Below, piece by piece: positions 4,891-12,312 of a stretch of 12,372 bases of DNA. Source of the DNA: Gemmatimonadota bacterium (GTDB taxonomy: Bacteria > Gemmatimonadota > Gemmatimonadetes > Palauibacterales > Palauibacteraceae); assembly GCA_029288095.1 (NCBI GenBank), contig JARFPW010000138.1:1-12372 (forward strand), read 5' to 3'. Below the pieces are notes generated by a model. It was not told the DNA's origin. It was given only the letters and a program-made list of their open reading frames with translations, and searched no databases. Positions within the stretch are counted from its first letter, which is position 1. Every line of letters begins with the position of its first letter. Both the position numbers and the translations under genes were made by a program.

Positions 4891-7562
4891 GCCAGCGAAC
4901 GATCTGTGCCCTGTTCGCGCTGTGGGCATCAGTCTCCGCAGGCGGCGTCCACGCTCAATCTGCAAACCCATCAAGCCTCGTAACGCTTCCGGCTGTCGTC
5001 CCACCCGCGATCGCGGACGCGGCGCTCGCAGGTGATTCGGTTCGATTCGCGGTCCGGACTTCGGAGGGATTTCGGCTCGTCAGCAACGCGGAGGGGCACC
5101 TCGATCTCCGCGCGGGAGAACCACACGTCCTGCCCGTCACTGTCGGCCTCGGGCCCGATCTGACCGCCGGACAACACGTCGCCGGGCAGCTCGTGTTCAC
5201 GGCACCCGGCGTGGCTGACACCGTCGCTCTCGAGGTCGACATATCGATCCAGCGGGGACTGCTGGTCAGCCTGGCCAGCGAGCAGCGAGCTGCACAGGGC
5301 TCGCGGCTGCGTTTCCAGTACGAACTCACGAACTCCGGCAACGTGGCCGACTCCGTGACGGTCGATCTCGAGACGCAACTCGGCCGGGTCCGTGGAGGAC
5401 CGCAGACGGTTCTCCTGGATCCGTTCGCTACGCTGCAGGGCGAATTCGAGGTGGATGTAGCGCACGGCACGCTGCCGGGTCCCTCGCTTGCCGTGATAAA
5501 GGCTACCGGTCACGAAACGGCTGGCGTCGCTTCGTTCGAGGTGAATGTGGGTCGCGGCGAGGACGGGTTTCTTGCCTCCCTGGTTACCGTGCCCACCCGG
5601 CTGTTCCTCGGTTCATCAGCGCGGTCCGGAGATGTCGGGTCGGCATTCGGGCTCCAGGCTGCCGGCGACCTTCGGTCCGGTCTTCGACTCAGCGTATCGG
5701 CTCACGACTCCCGGGACGCGACGAGCGCCTTCGCATTCCGCGGGCTTCAATTCGGCCCCCGATTCAGGGCGCAACTCGCTTCGCGGGCGTTCTCCACGAC
5801 GGTGGGAGACGTGTCTTCCCGCACGGCATCCTTTGCCGGCTATCGCCTGCAGGGCCGGGGCGGCGCGCTCGAGGTCGGCGGCGGTCCGCTGCGACTCAGT
5901 GCCCATGCCGCCCGACCGGCGGGAGAGACCGGAAATGTGGTGGGCGGACACCAGTTGGCGGCAGGCTTGAACGTGCGCACGCCGCACGTTGTGCTCGGCA
6001 TTCGTGGTCTTCAAGAGCGGCGCGACGAGGAACTCGTGGCGCCGGCCCAGGAGCTGCGATCGGCGTACATCCGCCTGGAACCGGCGCGGCCTTCGATCCA
6101 CTCTTATCTCCTCGAAGCCGGCTGGATGGCCGTGAAGAACCGATCGACCGGCGCCGAGAACCAGGCACCGGCGATATCGGGAAGATACTCGTATCGAAAT
6201 GGACCGACGGTCTTTGACGCCCTGCTGCGTCGCCGTCCCACAGTGGCTGGAATTCGATCGGCGGGCGCGGACGAACTTCGTGTCGGAGGCCTCACCGAAG
6301 TGGCCGAGGGTTTGGGACTTGTCGGAGAGTTCAGCGACTTACGGAATCCGGCCGTCCAGCTCCTGGGGATCGAGCGGACGCGGACCGCGGAGGCGGGTCT
6401 GTTTCTCCGGCGGGACGCTGACCGCTTTGAAGTTCGGGGGCGAATCCGGGAATCAACCGGAGCCGTTGCCTTCGAGGACCGTACGATCGAGGCCACTGCA
6501 GAAGCTGAAGCCGGACCCGGCTCAATCGACGCCCGCCTCGAGGTCGGCAGTACCCGGAGCCTGGGTGTGTTGCAGCCGGTGTTTCGCACGGTAGCCGGCT
6601 ACAACCTCCGGGGGGACCGCGGCTGGGGTCGCCTCGGTCTGTCGTTCAGGCGAGATGCCCTGTCCACGGATGACTTTTCCCTCGATTTGACTGGAGCATA
6701 TCGGCTCTCCGACGTCGTGGAGATCCACGGCTCGGTCGCCACCATGCTCGACGGCATCGAGGACGCCCGCGAGGCGCTCGTTCAGGCAGGCGTGCAATTC
6801 GATGTACGTCCCGACCTGGCCCTGCTCGTTGGCGTGGAGACGGTTCGAACCATCGATGACCGAGCGACGCAACTCCAGGTCTCCCTCGGAGTGCGCAAAG
6901 GCCTGCCGATACCCGTTCCCTTCCCGCGCCAGCGGGCCGTGGAAGGTATCATATTTCTCGATACCGACGGGGATGGCGCACGCGGTCCGCAGGAGCCGAT
7001 GATGGACGGCATTCGGGTGACGATGGGAGGTCAAACGGTGACGACGCGTCGTGGCCACTTCGCCTTCTCTGTCGGGGCACGCCGAGCGCCGATCGAGGTC
7101 GAAGCTTCCTCCCTGGGAGATGGGTTCATTCCGCCGGCTCCCATGGGCGTGCCAGGGCGAGCGGAGTTGTCGATCCCCGTTCATCAGGCCGCCTCACTTC
7201 GCATCGAGGCGTTTCTCGACACCAACCGCGACGGGCTGCGCGGCCCTACGGAAATGCCGTTGCCGGATCTGACAGTCGAGGTAGCCGCGGCCTCGGGCGG
7301 TTGGACGCTTCGCACTTCGGGGGACGGTGGAGCTGAGTTGCCGGCCATCCGCCCGGGGACTTACACGGCGAACGTGGACCCTGGGACGCTCCCGCGCCGA
7401 GCGCAGCCTCCGGGTCTGCAAACCGTCACTCTCTCCGGCGGTGAGACGCGCACGCTCCTGGTGGCCGTGCCGTCACGCTCGATTACGTTCCTCGGCGCCA
7501 GCGGCAAAGAATCCGAATCGGCCGGCACCTCCCCGCCAGTGGCGGAGGGCGGAGGGAAATAA
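4887..7562 (+). CDS. Large outer-membrane beta-barrel with Ig-like ends, usher-like assembly protein
   Basis: This 891-residue protein has a signal peptide cut after VHA (residue 23). Residues 24-220 look like one or two Ig-like domains (PVTVGLGPDLTAGQHVAGQL; LTNSGNVADSVTVDL). Residues 225-675 show repeated short amphipathic strands with aromatic and glycine turns, as in an outer-membrane barrel (for example LRLSVSAHDSRD, GYNLRGDRGWGRLGLSF). Two SdrD/carboxypeptidase-regulatory-like beta-sandwiches follow, at about 685-765 (IIFLDTDGDGARGPQEP) and 770-862 (EAFLDTNRDGLRGPTEM), each with a DxDxDG-like calcium-loop sequence. The tail from 870 is low-complexity. Size and gene order match a chaperone-usher usher, but I see no canonical usher N-terminal domain or plug. 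A usher analogue is therefore inference; a structural or adhesive barrel is the alternative. ATG at 4887 overlaps the previous stop (ATGA); a longer in-frame start at 4719 is rejected. The last five codons overlap rnpB. Confidence 0.82.
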   Translation: MSQRTICALFALWASVSAGGVHAQSANPSSLVTLPAVVPPAIADAALAGDSVRFAVRTSEGFRLVSNAEGHLDLRAGEPHVLPVTVGLGPDLTAGQHVAGQLVFTAPGVADTVALEVDISIQRGLLVSLASEQRAAQGSRLRFQYELTNSGNVADSVTVDLETQLGRVRGGPQTVLLDPFATLQGEFEVDVAHGTLPGPSLAVIKATGHETAGVASFEVNVGRGEDGFLASLVTVPTRLFLGSSARSGDVGSAFGLQAAGDLRSGLRLSVSAHDSRDATSAFAFRGLQFGPRFRAQLASRAFSTTVGDVSSRTASFAGYRLQGRGGALEVGGGPLRLSAHAARPAGETGNVVGGHQLAAGLNVRTPHVVLGIRGLQERRDEELVAPAQELRSAYIRLEPARPSIHSYLLEAGWMAVKNRSTGAENQAPAISGRYSYRNGPTVFDALLRRRPTVAGIRSAGADELRVGGLTEVAEGLGLVGEFSDLRNPAVQLLGIERTRTAEAGLFLRRDADRFEVRGRIRESTGAVAFEDRTIEATAEAEAGPGSIDARLEVGSTRSLGVLQPVFRTVAGYNLRGDRGWGRLGLSFRRDALSTDDFSLDLTGAYRLSDVVEIHGSVATMLDGIEDAREALVQAGVQFDVRPDLALLVGVETVRTIDDRATQLQVSLGVRKGLPIPVPFPRQRAVEGIIFLDTDGDGARGPQEPMMDGIRVTMGGQTVTTRRGHFAFSVGARRAPIEVEASSLGDGFIPPAPMGVPGRAELSIPVHQAASLRIEAFLDTNRDGLRGPTEMPLPDLTVEVAAASGGWTLRTSGDGGAELPAIRPGTYTANVDPGTLPRRAQPPGLQTVTLSGGETRTLLVAVPSRSITFLGASGKESESAGTSPPVAEGGGK
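7528..7548. terminator. Hairpin at the convergent gene ends
   Basis: CCT-(CC)-CCGCC, loop AGT, GGCGG-AGG forms an 8-bp stem with a two-base bulge. It lies inside the 3' end of the barrel gene and immediately downstream of the rnpB 3' end on the minus strand. It has no run of T on either side, so it is at best a weak or factor-assisted terminator or a pause/processing barrier. Confidence 0.3.
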
Positions 7563-7920
7563 GCCGGGTTCTGTAGCGGGCCGAAGCCCGCGGGACCATC
7601 TATCTGGGACGCCGGTTACCCGTCGCCTCGTGCGGCCTACCCGGAGTTCGAACGCGACGGACCGCCGCTCACTCCTGTTTGGCCTTGCTCCTGGTGGGGT
7701 TTGTCGTGCCACGGCCGTCTCCGGCGCGCGCGGTGGGCTCTTACCCCACCGTTTCACCCTTGCCTGTGCGACACGAATGCCGCCATCGGCGGTCTGTTCT
7801 CTGTGACACTTTCCGTCGCCTCGCGGCGCCCGGGTGTTACCCGGCACCATGTCCTGCGGAGCCCGGACTTTCCTCGAACCAGGCCTCTCGGTCTGATCCG
7901 CGGCCCCTTCTCCCTCCGCC
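7548..7920 (-). ncRNA. rnpB: RNase P RNA (catalytic subunit of ribonuclease P), bacterial
   Basis: Read on the minus strand, all hallmark conserved blocks occur in order. GAGGAAAGTCCGGGCTCC (complement of 7858-7875) comes first, then AGAGAACAGACCGCC (7788-7802). AGGGTGAAACGGTGGGGTAA, followed by GAGCCCACCGC, covers 7730-7760. AGATAGATGGTC (7594-7605) comes next and ACAGAACCCGGCTT (7561-7574) closes it. The ends are set by helix P1: GGCGGAGGGA at the 5' end (7920-7911) pairs perfectly with TCCCTCCGCC at the 3' end (7557-7548). This gives about 373 nt, normal for a bacterial RNase P RNA. It matures tRNA 5' ends together with the RnpA protein. Its 3' strand of P1 overlaps the last five codons of the convergent barrel gene. 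The precise transcript ends and promoter (upstream, 7921 onward) were not resolved. Confidence 0.96.
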
Positions 7921-8131
7921 GACACCGTTCGTAGCCTGTCGACGTGCCTAACAATACACGCGGCGAGCCGTCATCGCTGAACGGCGGCGTCGAAGGCGCA
8001 GTGAAACCCGCACGGGACGCACTTCGTCCGGGTAGCGACTGAGTGGAACGCCCGCTTAGTTTCCGGGTCTTGCAGTGAACATGGCAGCGCGGGCAAAGCG
8101 CGTCGGGACAACGATGCACGGGAGAGACGGG
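7921..8131. other. Divergent intergenic region between rnpB and the LVIVD gene
   Basis: This gap must hold promoters for rnpB (leftward) and for the propeller operon (rightward). No convincing -35/-10 pair was seen for either; TATTGT on the minus strand near 7954-7959 is a weak -10 candidate. A hairpin spans 8006-8033: ACCC-(bulge GCACG)-GGACG, loop CACTT, CGTCC-GGGT. It could be a leader structure of the rightward mRNA. No known riboswitch was recognised. Confidence 0.35.
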
Positions 8132-10438
8132 ATGACACGTACCGATGGCGGACGGCGGCACCACGGACTTCTGGGACTTACCATCCTCGCTCTGGTGGCT
8201 GCGGCAGGGCCGGTGCAGGCGCAGGAGTCAGTGGCCGGAAACTGGGAGGGCGCGATCAGCGTGGGCGGCCAGGAGCTGCCGTTCACGATGACGGTTCGGG
8301 AAGGTGACGGAGGGTACGAAGGTTTCCTGAGCATCGCGGCTCAGGGAATGAACAATGTCCCGCTGGATAGCTTCGCCCTGTCCGATGACGTGGTCGAGTT
8401 CGTTCTGGATGCCGGCGCCCCCGAGCTCGTCACGTTCGTCGGCACACGGTCCGGGCCCGAGATGGGCGGTTCGGTAACCGGGCCGCTTCCCGACGGAGCG
8501 GAGTGGTCCGCTTCCTGGTCCGGGGAGGCCGAGCTGGCTGCGGTTCCGACCCTGGAGGTCGCACCCGAATCGCTGGCGTTCATGGTCGGGGAAACGCCGA
8601 AACTATCCGTCGTCGTGCGAGATTCCGAGGGGAACGAAATCGAAGCGGATCGAATCCGCTACTTCGTCCGCGGAGATGGAGGTGTGGGAGTCCAGGACGA
8701 CGGGATGGTCGTCGCTACCGCCGGGGGCGAGTCCACGATCATCGTCCTGGCCCTGGTCGGCGATCACACGCTCCGCCACAACATTGAGACGGAAGTGGCC
8801 TGGCCGGCGATCGAACAGATTCAGCTGGCGGGCGTGCCGTCGGAGATCCAGGAGGGCAACTCCTACCGCGTCGAGTCGACGGTACTCACCGAGGGAGGGT
8901 ATGTCCGCACGGACCTGCAGCCCTCGTTGCGATCCTCGGATCCGTCGGTGATCGCCGTGAGCGCCACAGGTGCGCTGCGCGCGGCCGGTCCGGGGCGGGC
9001 GATCCTCGTGGCATCGGCCGAGGGCGTGGAGGAGTCGTGGGAGCTGGCTGTGCGCGAGAGCCCGGTTCGGGCCATCCAGTTGACGGCGGATCGCGAGCGG
9101 GCCCGCACCGGTGACGTGGTTCACGTCGCCGCACGTGCACTCGACGGGCGGGGCCGCGACGTCGAGAACGCGCCTGTTGCGTACAGCGTACAGGCATTTC
9201 CGATCGACACTCTGATTGCGCCGCCGGCCGCGGCTCAGGTCGACCAGCAGGGCACCTTCGTAGCTGAAAAGCCCGGCGCCTACGTCATCCATGCGAGTTC
9301 GGGACGCGCCTCCGCGTCCGTCGAAGTCCAGGTCGAGGGCCGTGAAGTCTCCGAGGCTGTCGAGCTGATGGGCCAGGGCGCAGTGGGCGACGTCCATACT
9401 TCGGACCTGTGGGTCTGGGAGGGTGTCGATGGTCGTGACTATGCGGTCACGGGCACGTGGGGCGGCGAGGGTAAGGCGTACTTCTGGGACGTCACGGATC
9501 CGCAGTCCATCACCCGGATCGACAGCGTGCAGGTTGATGCGCGCACCGTAAACGACGTGAAGGTGTCCGAGGACGGCCGGATCGCCGTGATCAGCCGTGA
9601 AGGAGCCTCGAACAGACGCAACGGCCTCGTCATCTATGACGTGAGCGATCCACACAACGTCACGCAGGTGGGAGAGTACGACGAAGGACTCACCGGCGGC
9701 GTGCACAACGTGTTCATATACGACAATCACATCTATGCGTTGAGCGCGGGCCAGAGGTACGACATCCTGAACATCGAGGATCCCTCGAGTCCCGTGAAGG
9801 TCGGGAGCTTCGAGTTGGAGGGACCGGGGCATTCGATCCACGACGTGTGGGTCGAGGACGGGATCGCCTACTCCTCGAACTGGAGTTATGGCGTCGTGCT
9901 GGTGGATGTCGGCAACGGCATCGCGGGCGGATCACCGAGCAACCCGGTACAGTTCGCCAGCTACGCCTACCCGTCGGGTGCAAACCACGCGGCCTTCCCG
10001 TTCCGCAGCCAGTCGACCGGCAAGTTCTACGTCGTTGCCGGGGATGAGATCATGCCGGGATTCAATCCGGATGCGCCGGGTGAAACGGCTGGTTACCTGC
10101 ACTTCATCGATTTCACGGACCCGGACAATCCGCAGGAAGTGGCGCGCTTCCAGGTACCGGAAGCGGGTACGCACAACATGTGGGTCGAGGGCGATCGCCT
10201 CTACGCTGCCTTCTATAACGGCGGGCTGCGCGTCATCGATATCTCTGGAGAGCTCAAGGGGGATCTCTATCGCCAGGGCCGGGAGATCGCCCGCTACAAG
10301 GCGTACGATCCAAACGGCAAGGTGGCGAACGCCCCGATGACCTGGGGACCGCAGCCCCACAAGGGCCATGTGTTCTTCAGCGAGTTCAATTCCGGGCTGT
10401 GGGCGGTCAAGCTCGAGCCCCGCGCACTCGTACCGTGA
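8132..10438 (+). CDS. Secreted LVIVD beta-propeller protein with lipocalin-like and Ig-like N-terminal domains
   Basis: This 768-residue protein has a signal peptide cut after VQA (residue 30). Residues 33-133 (AGNWEGAISVGGQELPFTM..) match the small beta-domain often found in front of secreted alpha/beta hydrolases, but no hydrolase follows. Residues about 138-402 are bacterial Ig-like (BIG2-type) domains (LEVAPESLAFMVGETPKLSV; IQLAGVPSEIQEGNSYRV; IQLTADRERARTGDVVHV). Residues about 410-762 are an LVIVD-type propeller with repeats such as GLVIYDVSDPHNVTQVGEY and LHFIDFTDPDNPQEVARF. Histidine-bearing strand starts recur: VHNVFI, HSIHDVWV, GANHAAF, GTHNMWV, HKGHVFF. No catalytic triad was seen, and the role (extracellular binding or scaffold) is unknown. 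ATG at 8132 is preferred over in-frame starts at 8075, 8081 and 8114: GGAGAG at 8121-8126 is 5 bases away and it gives a proper signal peptide. Confidence 0.9.
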   Translation: MTRTDGGRRHHGLLGLTILALVAAAGPVQAQESVAGNWEGAISVGGQELPFTMTVREGDGGYEGFLSIAAQGMNNVPLDSFALSDDVVEFVLDAGAPELVTFVGTRSGPEMGGSVTGPLPDGAEWSASWSGEAELAAVPTLEVAPESLAFMVGETPKLSVVVRDSEGNEIEADRIRYFVRGDGGVGVQDDGMVVATAGGESTIIVLALVGDHTLRHNIETEVAWPAIEQIQLAGVPSEIQEGNSYRVESTVLTEGGYVRTDLQPSLRSSDPSVIAVSATGALRAAGPGRAILVASAEGVEESWELAVRESPVRAIQLTADRERARTGDVVHVAARALDGRGRDVENAPVAYSVQAFPIDTLIAPPAAAQVDQQGTFVAEKPGAYVIHASSGRASASVEVQVEGREVSEAVELMGQGAVGDVHTSDLWVWEGVDGRDYAVTGTWGGEGKAYFWDVTDPQSITRIDSVQVDARTVNDVKVSEDGRIAVISREGASNRRNGLVIYDVSDPHNVTQVGEYDEGLTGGVHNVFIYDNHIYALSAGQRYDILNIEDPSSPVKVGSFELEGPGHSIHDVWVEDGIAYSSNWSYGVVLVDVGNGIAGGSPSNPVQFASYAYPSGANHAAFPFRSQSTGKFYVVAGDEIMPGFNPDAPGETAGYLHFIDFTDPDNPQEVARFQVPEAGTHNMWVEGDRLYAAFYNGGLRVIDISGELKGDLYRQGREIARYKAYDPNGKVANAPMTWGPQPHKGHVFFSEFNSGLWAVKLEPRALVP

Positions 10439-11589
10439 GTAGAGCCACTGTCTGGCTCGGGAGTCTGGTCGCGTCGGCGCTCTTGTGGGCACCGGTGCTG
10501 TCGGCCCAGGAGGGACCGGCGGGTGACTACTTCGTATATGTAGCAGCCGAGTCACAGGACGAGGTCGCCCTCGTGCGGTTTGGGCCCGACGGTGCGGAGG
10601 TCGCCGAGACGATCATCGTCGGCATCTATCCGACGGAGATCGATGGCCCGCACGGTCTGACGGTCGACCCGGCTTCAGACCGATGGTACGTGTCGATCGC
10701 CCACGGAAACCCCTTCGGACAGGTCCACGTCTACTCGACAGAGGACAACAAGCGGATCGGGGTGGTGGAGGTCGGCCTGTTTCCCGCCTCGATGTCGCTG
10801 ACTCCTACGAACCTGATGTTCGTGGTGAACTTCAATCTCCACGGTGACCCCGAGCCGAGTTCGGTCTCTGTTATCGAGACCGAATCGTTGATCGAGTTGC
10901 TGAAGATCCCGGCCTGCGAAACGCCGCACGGCTCCAGGCTCACACGCGATGGACTGAAGAACTACCTCGTGTGTGTCCGCGATGAGCAGCTGGTCGAAAT
11001 CGACGCCCTCGACCTCGCGGTGTCGCGCCGAATGTACCTGGCCCCCGGCAGAGTTCGGACGCTGCCCAACGATGTCCTTGATGCCGACGCGTTTCTCGCC
11101 GACGAAGCGGCTCCGCGTGACGCTGCGCGCTGCGGCCCCACCTGGGCCGCACCCTCGGTGGACGGCCGATTCGTCTATGTTGCGTGCAACCGGAATGCCG
11201 AAGTGCTGGAGATCGACAGGTCGGCATGGACGGTCACCCGCAGGTTTCAAACCGGAGCCGGACCTTACAACCTGGATGTCACACCCGATGGCACCCGGCT
11301 GGTGGTGACCTACAAGGGCGCACAGGCGACGGGTGTGGTGGACCTGGCTTCGGGCGAGATTCGCTCCGTGGCGAACACGAGGCGCCTGCCCCATGGCGTG
11401 GCCATCAGCCCCGACTCCCGCTACGCGTTCATAAGTGTGGAGGGGATCGGCGGTGAGCCGGGAACGGTTGACGTCATCGATCTCGATTCAGCGACGCTGG
11501 CCGCGACCGTGGACATGGGCAAGCAATCGGGCGGAATCGGCTTCTGGAAGTACGTGCCCCCGTTGCTCGGGGGCGCGGAGGCGGAATGA
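10435..11589 (+). CDS. Secreted YVTN/YncE-like beta-propeller protein
   Basis: This 384-residue protein has a signal peptide cut after LSA (residue 24). The mature part is a single seven-bladed-type propeller of the YVTN/YncE/cytochrome-D1-like kind, with blades typified by GPHGLTVDPASDRWYVSIAH, APSVDGRFVYVACNRNAEVL, YNLDVTPDGTRLVVTYKGAQ and PHGVAISPDSRYAFISVEG. The motif PHG occurs three times (about residues 72-74, 164-166, 319-321). Four mature cysteines (161, 180, 233, 251) could form disulfides. No haem c motif (CxxCH) is present, so it is not a cytochrome. GTG at 10435 overlaps the stop of the LVIVD gene (GTGA), so the two propellers are coupled and probably act together outside the inner membrane. 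Ligand and function are unknown; longer starts from 10399 are rejected because they spoil the signal peptide. Confidence 0.9.
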   Translation: MSRATVWLGSLVASALLWAPVLSAQEGPAGDYFVYVAAESQDEVALVRFGPDGAEVAETIIVGIYPTEIDGPHGLTVDPASDRWYVSIAHGNPFGQVHVYSTEDNKRIGVVEVGLFPASMSLTPTNLMFVVNFNLHGDPEPSSVSVIETESLIELLKIPACETPHGSRLTRDGLKNYLVCVRDEQLVEIDALDLAVSRRMYLAPGRVRTLPNDVLDADAFLADEAAPRDAARCGPTWAAPSVDGRFVYVACNRNAEVLEIDRSAWTVTRRFQTGAGPYNLDVTPDGTRLVVTYKGAQATGVVDLASGEIRSVANTRRLPHGVAISPDSRYAFISVEGIGGEPGTVDVIDLDSATLAATVDMGKQSGGIGFWKYVPPLLGGAEAE

Positions 11590-11595
11590 AACTCC

Positions 11596-11617
11596 CTCCC
11601 GCGTAGTCTCGTGGGAG
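11596..11617 (+). terminator. Hairpin after the propeller operon
   Basis: CTCCCGCG, loop TAGTCT, CGTGGGAG forms an 8-bp stem with one G-U pair, starting 7 bases after the stop at 11589. There is no T-run after it, so it may be a weak or Rho-assisted terminator, an mRNA 3'-end stabiliser, or a leader element of the gene at 11662. Confidence 0.4.
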
Positions 11618-11661
11618 TGACTGTAGAGCCGGACTAACGAACTCGACCATAGGAAGACCAC

Positions 11662-12312
11662 GTGCGCAATCAAGGGACGTTGGGACGACGGTGCGCGACG
11701 TTGCTCGCCGCGGGGACGCTGCTCGCCTGGTCCGCTGCTCCGGCGGCGGCGCAGCAAGCTGGATCGGGACTCGAACTGACAGGCCACGTCGGCGCGATCC
11801 TCCCGCTTGCCGAGCTGGCGAACCAGGGAGATACGATCAAGGCCGAACTGTCTACGAAGCCAGTGTTCGGAGCGAGCCTGGATTACTGGTTCGGTGGCAG
11901 CTGGGGTGTGGCCTTCACCGCCGGCATCGCGCAACCGAATCTCATTGTATCAACCGTCGATCCCGTGAGCGGATTTCCCGTTTCTGATGACCTGGGTTCG
12001 GTGGATTACGTGCATGCCGAAGGCACGCTGCTCTATCGGCCGCAGCTGCCTGGCGCGGCGGCGATCCTGCTTCCGTACTTCGGAGTCGGAGCCGGCATTC
12101 GTAGCTTGAGTTTCTCCGCCGACGCGGGGGTCGCCGACACCGACGACGTCGTGCTGATCCTCAACGCCGGAGGGCATGCCAGGCTGAGCGATCGCGTACA
12201 CTTACGCATCGACGTTCGCGACCTGATCTCCACCTTCGACGCGGCGGAGTTCGAAGATTCGAAACGGCAGCACGACGTGCTGCTGAGCGTCGGCCTGGGA
12301 GTCAAGCTCTGA
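11662..12312 (+). CDS. Small outer-membrane beta-barrel protein (OmpW/OmpA-barrel-like)
   Basis: This 216-residue protein has a signal peptide cut after AAA (residue 30). The mature part of about 185 residues is one 8-stranded-type barrel, with alternating strands (LELTGHVGAILPL; FGASLDYWFGGSWGVAFTAG; LLPYFGVGAGIRSLSF; HARLSDRVHLRIDVRDLIS). It ends in the strand DVLLSVGLGVKL, with a hydrophobic but non-aromatic last residue. It falls in the general outer-membrane beta-barrel domain group (PF13505-like); substrate or partner cannot be told. GTG at 11662 has AGGA at 11651-11654. The gene is separated from the propeller operon by 72 bases containing a hairpin. Its last codon overlaps the apparent start of the next gene (CTGA). 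Confidence 0.88.
   Translation: MRNQGTLGRRCATLLAAGTLLAWSAAPAAAQQAGSGLELTGHVGAILPLAELANQGDTIKAELSTKPVFGASLDYWFGGSWGVAFTAGIAQPNLIVSTVDPVSGFPVSDDLGSVDYVHAEGTLLYRPQLPGAAAILLPYFGVGAGIRSLSFSADAGVADTDDVVLILNAGGHARLSDRVHLRIDVRDLISTFDAAEFEDSKRQHDVLLSVGLGVKL

Noticed and set aside
7473..7925. 150-codon minus-strand open frame
   Set aside because: It lies almost wholly inside the RNase P RNA gene; its 'protein' is the RNA sequence translated, with no protein-family features.
7921..8131. Possible riboswitch in the leader of the LVIVD gene
   Set aside because: Apart from one bulged hairpin, none of the conserved cores I know (cobalamin, SAM, SAH, c-di-GMP, glycine) could be matched.
8603..9841. 412-codon minus-strand open frame
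   Set aside because: It is antisense to the well-supported LVIVD propeller gene; the product is Arg/His-rich with no domain, as expected from a GC-rich shadow frame.
10435..11589. Cytochrome-D1-like haem protein
   Set aside because: The propeller resembles that fold, but there is no CxxCH haem-binding motif.
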